From: Azolla caroliniana
Lineage: Eukaryota > Polypodiophyta
DNA: 64,000 bases
Reading direction: 5' to 3'
Assembly (NCBI GenBank): GCA_043228905.1
Contig: JBHGNT010000005.1
Location: 22,134,001-22,198,000, forward strand
Shown: piece after piece, positions 31,924 through 41,800 of the stretch
Layout of the letters: the number at the start of each line of letters is the position of its first letter
Numbering within the stretch: position 1 is the stretch's first letter
Position numbers and translations under genes: made by a program
The notes under the pieces: generated by a model
Seen by the model: only the letters and a program-made list of their open reading frames with translations
Database searches by the model: none
What the model was told of the DNA's origin: nothing

Positions 31924-32531
31924 TGTCGAGGTATCCCTCGCGGATGCGTGGAATGAGGCGGGACCTCGAGGGTCCTGTACCGAAGAGCAAGAGAGAAAAG
32001 GAGAGGGGAAGAGACCCACAAGGTGCGAGCGTAGATTCACAGGGACACGGCCCTTCGACACAGAGACGCGAGTGCGACAACGACACAGAGAGACACGAAT
32101 GTATGTAGAAATATATATAAACAAGATAGACAACAAGCACGAAGTCGGTTACAACCGAACAGGCCGGCGAACTGATGCCGATACCTGTTCGTAAATGCTC
32201 AGAAAGGAAGGAGTAGGTTGGAGGTGCTGCCGGAAGCACTCGGGCATTCCTCAGAGCAGCGCGAGCCTCCCGAAACCTGCACAGATGGAAGCTATGGAGT
32301 ATGCGAACCAGAGAGAGGGAGAGAGAAGCCTTCGCACCCAATCCGACAGCACCTCGTCCTCGACTCCCCGCGATCCTTTTATAGGCAAGGAAGGAGCCGT
32401 TTCCCCTTTACTCCCTACCTACCGAATCTACCTAGGATCTCCTATGTACAACTTAAGGCGCATGTGCACGAAGAGTCGGTTTCTACGCTCCGGTGCACGG
32501 ATTCCGCTCGTGGACGGTTTTCTTCACGACA
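31924..32531 (-). mobile_element. J 5' LTR
   Basis: 608 bp, plus-strand TGTCGAGG...TTCACGACA, then ACGG and the remainder of the G1 LTR. Confidence 0.9.
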
Positions 32532-32861
32532 ACGGGCATTCCTCGAAGCAGCGCGAGCCTCCCCAAAACTTGCAGAGAAGAGCAATAGAGAACAAACAGA
32601 GGAGAAGAGTTCGGTTACGGTCCGACAGCAGTTCGTCCTCCTCAATGCGCGATCCCCTTTCTCCCCGCGTCTCCCTCTCTTTTATAGCTTCAAGAAGGGA
32701 GCCGTTTTTCTCATTAACTTCCTACTTACCGAATCTAACTACCTGCGATGTACCTTTGTACCCAATCCTCTATTATATACATTAAAGGGCGCACACGCGT
32801 GAAGAGCCGGTTCGCGCACGCCATACACCGATTGCGCGAAGGGACGGTTTTCTTCACGACA
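32532..32861 (-). mobile_element. G1 5' LTR, U3-side part
   Basis: Continues the G1 LTR interrupted at 20134: GGGCATTCCTCGAAGCAGCG through TTTTCTTCACGACA. Followed by duplicated ACGG and C pol. Confidence 0.9.
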
Positions 32862-32865
32862 ACGG

Positions 32866-35741
32866 GAAGGCTTTCGCATTCTCACCGCAGGAGATTGGGT
32901 GCGCAGACCCGACAGTTGTCGAACCGATGGTGATCTTCACGGTACCGCATGTACCGTGGAATCTCAAGCCGATTCCGGTTCCGAGAGCTCACATCCCGAA
33001 GTTGATGGAGCTCCTGAAGCAAAAGGTGGAGATGAGCATCCTCGAACCGTCGAGTGCCCCGTATTCGAATCGGTGGTTTACGGTGTCGAAGAAGAACGGC
33101 ACGTTGCGCTTCATTCAAGACCTGCAGCCGGTCAACAAGGTGACCATCCGTAATGCAGGAATTGGACCGACCATAGATGAGTTCTCGGAGGCCTTCGCTG
33201 GAAGGTCGATCTATTCTGTCGGTGATTTGTACTCGGGGTACGATCAGTTCCAACTAGCCGTGGAGAGCAGAGACATTACGACGATGCGGACTCCTCCCGT
33301 CCTAGTGCGGATGTGTACCCTGCTACAAGGACGGACGAACTCAGTGGCTCACATGGTGAACGCGATGAACAAAGTGCTCAGGGATTGTATCCCGGACATC
33401 ACCATGCCATTCTTAGACGATATCCCGATCAGGGGATGCCCGGTGGAGAAAAAGGACGAGGCAATCGGGCCGGACGGATGTCGGAATTTCGTGGCATCCC
33501 ACATCAATGACTGCGAGAAGGTGCTGTAGAGACTAGAAGGCGCAAGGCTCACGTTCTCCGGGGAAAAGTCGGCCTTCGGGCAATCAGAGATCATAGTCGT
33601 TGGGCACCTATGCAGACCATACGGTCGGAAACTGTCTCCAGCCAAGGTGGAAGCCATCTCCGCGATGAAGCATGACTGCGATTCGGTCACGGAGGTTCGC
33701 AGATTTTTGGGAGCATGCGCGTTCTGCCACATCTGGATCCCGCATTACGCACATGTCGCAGAACCCCTCTACGGACTATTGAAAAAGGGGCGTAGCTTTG
33801 ACTGGAGGACGGAGCACACGGAGTCGGTACAGAGACTAAAGGAGGCGCTTACGGTAGCGTCGACTCTCCGTAAAGCAGTTTATGGCAAGGATGTTCCCAT
33901 CTGCATGACGGTGGACACCAGCCCGACCGGGATCGGGTGGGTAATCAGTCAGGAGGACAATGACGGCGTACGATTCCCGATCCGGTTCGCGGCAAAGGTA
34001 TTGAGCGAGCGGTAGCGAGGATACACCCAAGTTAAGCGCGAGCTTTGGGGTGTCGTTTCGGCAATCAAGGCCGACAAGGATTATTTGATCGGGACGGAAG
34101 TGATCATCGAGACGGACTACCTGCCGATACTCGGCATGGTTTCCGGATGCGCGACGCCGGACCTAGCAATGCGCCGGTGGATAGCGTACATTAAGTCCTT
34201 GAACCCAGAGATACAACACATCTCCGGAAAGGACAACACCATGTCCGACATGCTTTCGAGGGCAAGGTTCAACGACGAAGACGGCATGGTTTCGGATGAC
34301 GAAGAAGTCGGTGAGGACTTCTTCGGGTCGGCTAACGTAACGACGAGGAAAAGGAACACTCCGGCGCTTAATGAATTTTGATGAAAGCAGGTACGACGGG
34401 GAGTGGCTCCAAATCGGGAGGTTCCTACGGATGATGACGCCGGACGCAGCATGGGCGAGAGAGGAGGCAAGCCGGGTACAGAAGAAGGCGTACCGATTCT
34501 TCCTGCGGGACAGGTGCATATGGAGGCATCCAAAGAAGAGAAGCGGCATCCCACTCCGAGTAGTGGCAAAGAAAGAAGAACAGGGGAAACTACTGGCGGC
34601 ATTTCACGAGAGCCCCTAGGCCGGACACCGCGGAACGTGGGCCACGTTCGAGAAGTTGAAGGAGAAGTACTGGTGGCCGGGGTTGTACCAGGACGTGCAT
34701 TGGTTCGTAACGACTTGTGAAAGCTGTCAGATGCACTCCGTAGTCTGACACCGGGACGAGCTACACCCGACCTACCTGCCTGCGGTCCATTTCAAGTGGA
34801 TGGCGGACTTGGTGACGATGCCGATGGGGGTAGGACAGATGCGATACCTGGTGCTTGCACGGGAAGACTTAACGAACCAGGTGGAAGGCCGTGCACTGCA
34901 AAGCAAGACAACCGCGGCGGTATGCCGGTTCTTGATCGAAGAAGTAGTGTGTCGGTACGGGTGCGTCGGGAGGATTTGTGGCAGAACGGGGAGAGTTGGA
35001 TGCGGGGGAGGCTAAGGAGCTGTTCGACCAGCTAGGTGTCAAACTCTCCCACACTACGGCGTACAATCCGGAGGCGAACGGAAAGGTGGAACGTGGGCAC
35101 GGGCCGATCGTAAAGGCGTTGGTGCATGCATGTGGAGGGCAGGTCGGGAATTGGCCGCGACTCCTTCCTTACGCGCTATGGGCGGACCGAATTACGCACA
35201 GTTCGGTGACAGGTTTATGTCGGCAGAGCTGATGTATGGACAGAAGCCGATCATGCCGGTGGAATGGACGGTTTCTTCATGGGCGGCGGTAGATTGGAAG
35301 GACGAAATGAGCCGGGAGGAGTTGTTGGCGGCGCGGATTTGGCAACTCGAGTGGAGGCCGGAGGACGTGATACAGGCGAAGGAAAAGCTGCAAGCGGCAA
35401 GGGAGCGGAACAAGACCAGGTTCAACCGGACGCACCGGTTGCGACCAAAGAAGATCGAGGAAGGCGACTGGGTCTTGGGATACGACAACAGCCTCGACAA
35501 TCAGCACAAGGCGGTGCGAAAGTTCACTAGGAGATGGTTCGGGCCCTACACGGTGACGAGCGCGAACGACAACGGCGCGTACCACCTCGCGAAACTCAAC
35601 GGTACACGGTTAGCGGTGCCGGTGGCCGGGAAGCGGATCAAAGAGTTCCAAAAGCGGTTCGAAGACGAGCTGGAGCTGGCGAGCGAGAGTAACGACGACG
35701 ATCAGTTCGGGTCCGGCGGAGAATCAGAGAACGACAAGTGA
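32866..35741 (+). pseudogene. C pol: RT, RNase H and integrase
   Basis: Resumes C pol at KAFAFSPQEIG. RT shows KKNGTLRFIQDLQPVNKVT, GYDQFQLAVESRDITT and MPFLDDIPIRG. RNase H (MTVDTSPTGIGWV, IETDYLPILGMV, HISGKDNTMSDML) and integrase (CESCQMHS region near 34720, YNPEANGKVERGHGP near 35065-35105, RLRPKKIEEGDW) follow, ending with an acidic tail. Stops at 33527 and 34013 and frame changes near 34380, 34620, 34970 and 35200 make it non-functional. Many changes are CG to TG/CA, as expected of old methylated DNA. Confidence 0.88.
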
Positions 35742-35796
35742 AGCCGGTTTTCTTCGGTGTCTACCTGTCTCTGGCGCATGCCGGTGGATGCGCGGT

Positions 35797-35810
35797 TTGG
35801 TGGGGGTGGA
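35797..35810 (+). other. C polypurine tract
   Basis: TTGGTGGGGGTGGA immediately before the 3' LTR. The same tract precedes the D 3' LTR (44257-44270), tying D to C. Confidence 0.8.
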
Positions 35811-36506
35811 TGTCGTGAAGAAAACCGGCCATAGGCGGAATCGAAGAAAAAGGCGCATGAACCGGCTCTTACACGGGTGGACGCGAGGATTGATATATTG
35901 TACATAATTCGTAATTAGGGCGACTGGTGTAAATACTAGATAGTGCACATTTATTAGGGGATTTTATGCGTATCTCTATCTACAGGGACAGGGAATAAAG
36001 CAGTTGGCTAAGGAAAAGGGGGCACCACTTTTGGGGAACTATTTAAGGAGGGAGAGAAGGAAGGAAAGATATTGCGCGTTAAGGAGGACGAAGTGCTGCA
36101 GGACCGAGAGCCGAACTCTCTCTCCTCCTCCGACCGTCATTATCTGTGGGTGTCGGGAGTTCGCTGCCTCTACTTCGTGGACAGCCTGTGTGCTTCCAAC
36201 AGAGGCTCTCCCTTCTACGTTTTCGGGGTCTAGTGTGTTCCGTCTGTGTGTGTGAGTAGCGTCCCTGTGTCGGGTCCATCGCCGGCTCGCCAGGTGTAAC
36301 CGTCAGAGTTTGTAATCTCTTGATATTGTAATCGACTATTATTGTAATTAAGGGTTCCGTCCGTTCTCATCCTCTCGCTTCCGCGTATATGCAAATCTGT
36401 GTGTGTGTGTGTGTGTGTGTGCTTGCATCTCTCTCTCTCTCGCTCCTTGGTTCAAGGCCCCCGTGGTCCCGCCTCTTTCTCCACGCACGCGCGTAACAAC
36501 ACGACA
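35811..36506 (+). mobile_element. C 3' LTR
   Basis: 696 bp, TGTCGTGAAGAAAACCGG to AACACGACA. GT microsatellite at ~36401-36421. Followed by duplicated ACGC and D gag. Confidence 0.9.
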
Positions 36507-36510
36507 ACGC

Positions 36511-37103
36511 GACGAAGAACATGGGCTTGACAAGAGACATGGATATGTTCACAGTGATCGTGAAGAGGCATTCAATGAAGAAGAAGGTTTTGAAGAGAGA
36601 GATCGAGATCGACATGCCTATGGTCGTTACGAGGATCATTGAAAACTCGACAAAGGAGAAACATGTGACAAAGAACGCGATCTTGAAGGGAGAGATTATT
36701 ATTGTCATCATGAAGATCATTGCAAACGCAAGAGAAGAGAGATATGCACTGAAGAAGGATGTGATCACGAAGAGACATGGAACGAAGAACATACATTCGA
36801 GGGGAAAGACCAAGATACTCAAGGATGCAGTCGTGAAGAGACATGTGATGAAGAACGTGGGCTCAAGGGGAAAGACCAAGATACCCAGGGATGCAATCGT
36901 GAAGAGACATCAAACAAAGAACGTGGGCTTGAAGAGAAAGATCAAGATCTACACGATTATGACAAAGACAAAGATCATTACAAACTCACAAAGAGTGCTC
37001 AAGATATACAAAGTTATGATCGTGACAAAGATTACTATAAACACAAGAGGAGAAATCAATGTCGAGCTCTTCATGGTTGTGCTAATGAAAAAGCACTCGA
37101 TGG
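36511..37103 (+). pseudogene. D gag-like ORF, part 2
   Basis: In the frame continuing part 1, it encodes a low-complexity acidic/basic tail with a loose repeat around EETCDEERGLKGKDQDTQGC (phrases REE, KERGL, GKDQD recur at ~60-bp spacing). Single Cys residues recur but no CCHC spacing. It reaches the GATGG target of element E and continues at 42878. Another frame is open for 196 codons by chance of the repeat. Confidence 0.55.
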
Positions 37104-37113
37104 TGTCATAACT

Positions 37114-37167
37114 AGACTCGAACCCATAACCTTTTGTTACACAGGTCGAGACTTTACCATTAGGTTA
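37114..37167 (-). promoter_or_regulatory. Antisense tRNA-like module in E LTR
   Basis: Minus strand: A-box-like TAACCTAATGG (37157-37167) and B-box GGTTCGAGTCT (37114-37124). The flanks TCATAAC and GTTATGA are perfect 7-bp complements positioned like an acceptor stem around a ~65-nt unit. The copy in the 3' LTR is at 42424-42477. Confidence 0.5.
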
Positions 37168-37226
37168 TGAATTGTAATTTGAAGGATATTATTTTCATTT
37201 AGGTTTTATTGGGAAATTGATGTATA

Positions 37227-37274
37227 TTCCAGATTTCTCTGGAACATTCTAGAAACTTCAGGAGTATTCCTGAA
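37227..37274 (+). promoter_or_regulatory. Ten-unit heat-shock-element array (E LTR)
   Basis: Alternating TTC and GAA triplets sit every 5 bp at 37227, 37232, 37237, 37242, 37247, 37252, 37257, 37262, 37267 and 37272. Seven are perfect and three have one mismatch (GAT, CTC, GAG). The core 37242-37259 is a perfect GAAnnTTCnnGAAnnTTC, the binding pattern of trimeric heat-shock factors. It ends 5 bp before TATAAAA. The same array is in the 3' LTR (42537-42584). Confidence 0.8.
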
Positions 37275-37279
37275 GACAC

Positions 37280-37286
37280 TATAAAA
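37280..37286 (+). promoter_or_regulatory. E TATA box
   Basis: TATAAAA, followed about 27-30 bp later by the self-complementary 12-mer (37313-37324), so transcription would start at or just before it. The copy in the 3' LTR is at 42590-42596. Confidence 0.75.
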
Positions 37287-37393
37287 GGAGGCGCAAGGCA
37301 TTAGTTCGAACCAAATCGGTTCAACGCCAGTCTTAAGCCTTCTAACCACTGTTGTATATCTTCCTTCATATAATACATATATCTTTCGCATCA

Positions 37394-37433
<40 letters not shown>

Positions 37434-37568
37434 ACTCATTCCTTCTCTCAAAGTTCGACACCTCTCATAGTACTAATCCTTCTCTGTCTTAGTACTATTC
37501 CCCGACAATAGTACTAATCCTTCTTTTAGTACTAATTCCTTCTCTGCCTTAATAGAGTTCCTGACAGT

Positions 37569-37580
37569 TTGAACCGATTT
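37569..37580 (+). other. E putative self-priming primer-binding site
   Basis: TTGAACCGATTT, 2 nt after the 5' LTR, is the exact complement of AAATCGGTTCAA at 37313-37324, the predicted 5' end of the transcript. In Tf1 and proposed for Sushi-type elements, the first ~11 nt of the RNA anneal to the primer site and are cleaved to prime minus-strand synthesis. No tRNA-Met or tRNA-Trp site is present here. Confidence 0.7.
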
Positions 37581-37667
37581 CCCGGTGCCTGTCTGGTCTT
37601 TTCTCTCCCTCTTCCTTCTGTCTCCCTCCTTTCCTATTAGTCTCTTATTTCCCTTTTCCTTCATCCC

Positions 37668-38837
37668 ATGGCCACCGTTAGCGCTGAAGAGTATCAATCC
37701 GTTTTCTCGGAATTTCAATGCTTGAAAGAGAAGTTTCATGCTTTGGAACAAGAAAATCAACGCTTGTTGGGGGATCTTCAGCAAATTTCCTTAGAAAAGC
37801 AGCAAACGCAACAACAGCATGGGGAACTTGCGTTACGCGTGCAACAACTCGAAGCAACCATCGTAGCAATGCAACAACAAGGGCACGGAGCACAAGGGAT
37901 TCATAAAGAACCCAAGATTGGCCTTCCCACGAAGTTCGATGGAACGCGATCGCAGTTTAGAGGGTTTCTTAACCAGGTACGGTTAGTTATTCAAATGCAT
38001 CCGTCCCGATATCCCACCGATGCATCACGAGTGGGTTTAGTAGGCACGTTGTTAAATGGCTCAGCATTAGCATGGTTCGCTCCGCTACTAGAAAAGGAAT
38101 CTCCAGTACTAAATAATTTTGAAGAATTCATAAGTGAGTTTAAAGCATGTTTTGGAGATACTGACAGCATAAGGACTGCAATCAACAAAATCCGGCGATT
38201 ACGCCAAGGTGACCGTCCAGCCTCCGCATATGCTGCAGATTTCCGCCTACTCGCCGCCGATATCCCCTGGGATGATCAAGCATTGATGGAGCAGTTCCGC
38301 TATGGTCTACGCAACGATGTCAAGGATTTACTCTTGACTTTCCCTGAAGAGCCAAAATCATTAACAGAAGCAATCAGTCGAGCGGTCAGATGTGACAACC
38401 GCCTCTTCGAGCGACGTTCGGAACGACAATTTCAGATGCCGAGGGCAAGATCCGAGCCTACCTATGCCTCAGTGGTAGCGAAACCTTTTCAAAGGGAGTC
38501 ACATAATGCGCCTCCAGTAAGTACTCCAACTCCAATGGAAATTGACACTACACGTCGTCGTGGGCCGCTATCGGAGGAGGAAAAGCAACGACGCCGAACA
38601 AACCGATTATGCCTTTATTGCGGTGGACCAGGGCATATCGCGATAAACTGTCCCCATAGACCAAGAAGGCAGGTAAACCAAGTCGTTGTTAGTTCTGACT
38701 ATACTAAACCCGAGTCTATTTCAGTAGGAATCTCTGATAGTCCTCATAGTCATAATAGTCCTAATAGTACTAATAGTCTGAATCTCGCAAACAAATTTGA
38801 TGTCCTTAGCCAATTAGAAGAAGAGTTAAACGACTAA
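37668..38837 (+). CDS. E gag
   Basis: 389 codons, with an ATG in context CCCATGG. Residues ~15-75 form a Gln/Leu-rich coiled coil (FQCLKEKFHALEQENQRLLG). Residues ~85-240 are a Retrotrans_gag-type capsid (PTKFDGTRSQFRGFLNQVRL, GSALAWFAPLLE, FGDTDSIRTAINKI, RQGDRPASAYAADFRLL). A single CCHC knuckle, CLYCGGPGHIAINC, is at ~314-327. The Ser/Asn-rich tail ends at TAA. It forms the cytoplasmic particle packaging the RNA. Two codons before the stop lies the frameshift heptamer leading to pol. Confidence 0.93.
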   Translation: MATVSAEEYQSVFSEFQCLKEKFHALEQENQRLLGDLQQISLEKQQTQQQHGELALRVQQLEATIVAMQQQGHGAQGIHKEPKIGLPTKFDGTRSQFRGFLNQVRLVIQMHPSRYPTDASRVGLVGTLLNGSALAWFAPLLEKESPVLNNFEEFISEFKACFGDTDSIRTAINKIRRLRQGDRPASAYAADFRLLAADIPWDDQALMEQFRYGLRNDVKDLLLTFPEEPKSLTEAISRAVRCDNRLFERRSERQFQMPRARSEPTYASVVAKPFQRESHNAPPVSTPTPMEIDTTRRRGPLSEEEKQRRRTNRLCLYCGGPGHIAINCPHRPRRQVNQVVVSSDYTKPESISVGISDSPHSHNSPNSTNSLNLANKFDVLSQLEEELND

Positions 38838-38869
38838 GTCCAGCCAAAATAGGAGCCGTTTGGTTGGAC
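38825..38869 (+). promoter_or_regulatory. E -1 ribosomal frameshift signal
   Basis: GTTAAAC at 38825-38831 is in the correct phase (G-TTA-AAC) two codons before the gag TAA. After a 6-nt spacer an 11-bp stem (38838-38848 with 38859-38869, one G-U pair) closes a 10-nt loop. A -1 slip leads exactly into the pol frame, which has no stop and no ATG here. GUUAAAC is a known slippery sequence in arteriviruses. Loop bases GGAGCC (38852-38857) could pair with GGTTCC at 38897-38902 to make a pseudoknot (speculative). Confidence 0.7.
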
Positions 38870-41800
38870 AGCCCTAGATCTGTGCAGCCCATTAGTGGTT
38901 CCATTCCCTCTAAGCAAGTTAGTGATGTGTTCGTAGCCCAAGTAACAGTTAGTACTAAAAGTACCCCTCCAGTACATACCTTAGCCCTTCTAGATTCCGG
39001 AGCTAATTCTTGCTTCATGGATAGGAATTTTGCCCGAGCTCATCAGATATCTCTCAGAAAGCTCCCATGTCCAGCCTCAGTAGTAGTCATTGATGGTCGT
39101 CCCATTGCTTCTGGTAATATCATAGAAGAGTCGGAACCCGTTAATATTGTCCTAGATAACTTAACATGTGTAGTATCATTTAATATTATTAGTATTCCAG
39201 AACATCCCATAGTTTTAGGATTACCATGGTTCGAGTTACATAACCCAGACATAGATTGGAGGACAAGGGAAATCCGGTTGCGACAAACCCAAGGATCTAC
39301 CCAGAAGGTTGCAACCATTTCGCTACGTCAGTTGCGTGAGGAAGGGCGCAAGGAGGAAATGTTTCTCTTCGCAATATCAGTACAACCCTCCAGCACCACC
39401 AAAGAGGAGTCCACCGTTCAACTTCCCGAGAAGTATCATCAGTATGCTGATGTGTTCGATAAAGTACAAGCCAACACACTTCCTCATCATCGGCCGTACG
39501 ATTGCGCCATCGACTTACAACCGGGAAAAGAGCCGCCATGGGGGCCGATCTACAATTTGTCACCAACCGAGCTAGAAGTCCTTCGAGCCTATATAGAGGA
39601 GAATTTGGAGAACGGTTTCATTCGGCATTCGAAATCTCCAGCCGGCGCACCCATTTTCTTCGTCAAGAAAAAAGATGGCTCGCTTCGACTCGTTGTAGAT
39701 TACCGTGGCTTGAATAAGGTCACAGTAAGAAATAGGTATGCTCTTCCCCTTATCTCAAGTCTTTTAGAACGGATCAACGGTGCCAGGTTCTTCACGAAGA
39801 TCGACTTACGAGGAGCCTATAACCTCGTACGGATCCGACCAGGAGATGAATGGAAGACCGCGTTTCGCACCAGATATGGGCACTTCGAGTATACGGTCAT
39901 GCCGTTCGGACTCACTAATGCGCCGGCAGTCTTCCAGCACATGGCGAATGATATATTTCGAGATCTCTTGGATGATTTTTTGATCATCTATTTGGATGAT
40001 CTACTGGTTTATTCAAAGACCCAAGAAGAACATGATTCTCATGTACTATTAGTACTAAAACGACTTCGAGAACATGGTCTGTATGCAAAGTTAGAGAAAT
40101 GTAGTTTCGGGTGCAACCAAGTGGAGTTTCTCGGCTATGTCATCTCCTCAAAAGGCATATCTATGGACCCAGCCAAGGTCAAAACGGTGATAGAATGGCA
40201 CACTCCGCGTTCGGTGCGGGATGTGCAATGCTTCCTAGGCTTTGCAAATTTTTACCGGAAGTTCATACAAAATTACTCAAAAATTGTGTTGCCTCTCACA
40301 CAGCTCACCAGGAAGGGACAATCATTCATTTGGTCTAAAGAGACGGACATGGCTTTCGAGAGTCTTAAGAAGGCGTTTACATCAGCTCCAATTTTAGGTC
40401 ATGTGGATCCGGAAAAACCATTCATTATCGAAGCTGACGCATCGGATTTCGCATTGGGGAGCATTCTGTCACAACAAGGTAACGACGAGAAGCTACATCC
40501 TGTGGCTTTCCACTCCCGTAAGTTTGACGCCGCCGAAATCAACTACGAAATTCATGATAAAGAGCTATTAGCAATAGTTGATTCTTTTATGCAATGGAGG
40601 CATTTCCTGGAGGGATCTCCTCATCAGGTCACTGTATTCAGTGACCACAAGAACCTTGCCTACTTTCAAGATGCTCGTGTACTGAATCGACGTCAAGCTC
40701 GGTGGGCCCACTTCCTCACACGCTTCGACTTCAAAATTACATATCGTCCGGGGAAGCACCAAGGGAAGGCAGATGCATTATCACGGCGTTCGTATCTAAC
40801 ACCATGTCCCGGTGAGCCAGCTTTCGATAACCAGAAGCAAGTAATCTTGGGTCCAGCACGACTGCAAGCAGCACAGGTCTTTGACATGCCCGTGGATTCC
40901 GACATTACCAATACTATACGTGAGGACTTGAAGACTGACGCTTTCGCCCAAGCTATACTAGCACAAATTGACCCCTCTCGAGCGTCATGTTCACAATCAC
41001 AATCACCAGGTACGGATTATCGGCAATTCAAATACTGTGATGGATTACTCTTCTTTAAAGAACTTTTGTATGTTCCTAATGGTTCTTGCCGCCTTCGAGT
41101 AGTACAAAACTGCCATGACACATATACAGCAGGACATTTTGGTAGTACTAAAACATTAGATTTAGTACAACGATCATTCTGGTGGCCCCGTATGCGACAA
41201 TTTGTCGAAGATTTTGTTCGGACTTGCGATACATGCTGCAGAGCGAAAATGCCAAGACATCATCCATATGGTTTATTAGAACCATTACCAATTCCAAGCA
41301 AGCCATGGCAATCCATTGCTCTTGACTTCATTACAGATCTTCCAGTCTCTAAGGGATTCAGTGCGATTCTCACAGTGGTGGATCGATATACGAAGATGGC
41401 TCATTTCTTACCATGTACTAAAGAAATATCTAGTGAAGACACCGCCGAAATTGTCATGCGGGAAGTATGTCGGCATCATGGACTCCCTGATAATATCATC
41501 AGCGATCGTGGACCCCAGTTTGTGTCAAAATTCTGGAAGCACCTTTTTAAAATGCTGAAGGTCACTTGTAACCTCTCCTCCGGCTACCACCCACAAACCG
41601 ACGGTCAAGCCGAACGAACAAATCAAACACTGGAGCAGTATCTGCGGTGCTTTCTCAACTATCATCAGAATGACTGGGCAGATATTCTTCAGTTCGCCGA
41701 ATTTGCCTATAATAACGCTATCCACGCATCGACTAAAGTCACGCCATTCTACGCTTATACAGGATATCATCCCCGGTGGTGTGTCCTTGAAACCCCAGAA

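Larger units (their letters stand above)
20135..32531 (-). mobile_element. Gypsy element J (level 5)
   Basis: Minus-strand element inside the G1 5' LTR. Both LTRs are 608 bp (20135-20742, 31924-32531). Flanks are GCGG (20131-20134) and ACGG (32532-32535), i.e. a 4-bp duplication with one mismatch. Order: LTR, primer site, gag, protease (split by Copia K), pol, integrase, LTR. It is about 6.9 kb without K. It is the least damaged of the C/G1/J group: an 816-codon pol stretch and a ~580-codon gag are open. Confidence 0.9.
9143..32861 (-). mobile_element. Gypsy element G1 (level 4)
   Basis: Minus-strand insertion in C pol with ACGG duplicated (9139-9142, 32862-32865); the C codons for RHG and KAF rejoin across it. 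Order on the minus strand: 5' LTR (32861-32532 plus 20134-19809, split by J), primer site, gag, protease, RT-RNase H, integrase (split by F), 3' LTR (9794-9143). Without F and J it is about 6.9 kb. The LTR halves differ at few positions by eye, so it is younger than C. Confidence 0.9.
5826..36506 (+). mobile_element. Gypsy element C (level 3)
   Basis: LTRs lie at 5826-6517 and 35811-36506, with ACGC at 5822-5825 and at 36507-36510. Internal parts are gag (6700-7563), gag C-terminus with protease (7564-8532), the pre-RT linker (8533-9142), and after the G1 insertion RT-RNase H-integrase (32866-35741). The left LTR is not followed by a primer site but by 182 bp of D gag that recurs after the right LTR, so the locus was rearranged: probably a tandem duplication with collapse of one copy to a solo LTR. 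Coding regions are the most decayed of the three related elements. Confidence 0.8.
37104..37566 (+). mobile_element. E 5' LTR
   Basis: 463 bp, TGTCA...TGACA. In order: antisense tRNA-like module, heat-shock-element array (37227-37274), TATA box (37280-37286), the self-complementary 12-mer (37313-37324), a CT microsatellite (37400-37432), and repeated TAGTACTAATCCTTC motifs. Confidence 0.92.

Noticed and set aside
30161-32341. 726-residue J protein beginning in the LTR
   Set aside because: The frame happens to be open through LTR and primer site; translation should start downstream of the LTR, so the upstream part is not counted as protein.
36521-37111. 196-codon Lys/Ile-rich ORF
   Set aside because: Alternate frame of the D gag tail; the supported frame is the one continuing 5433-5825 and 42878-43910.
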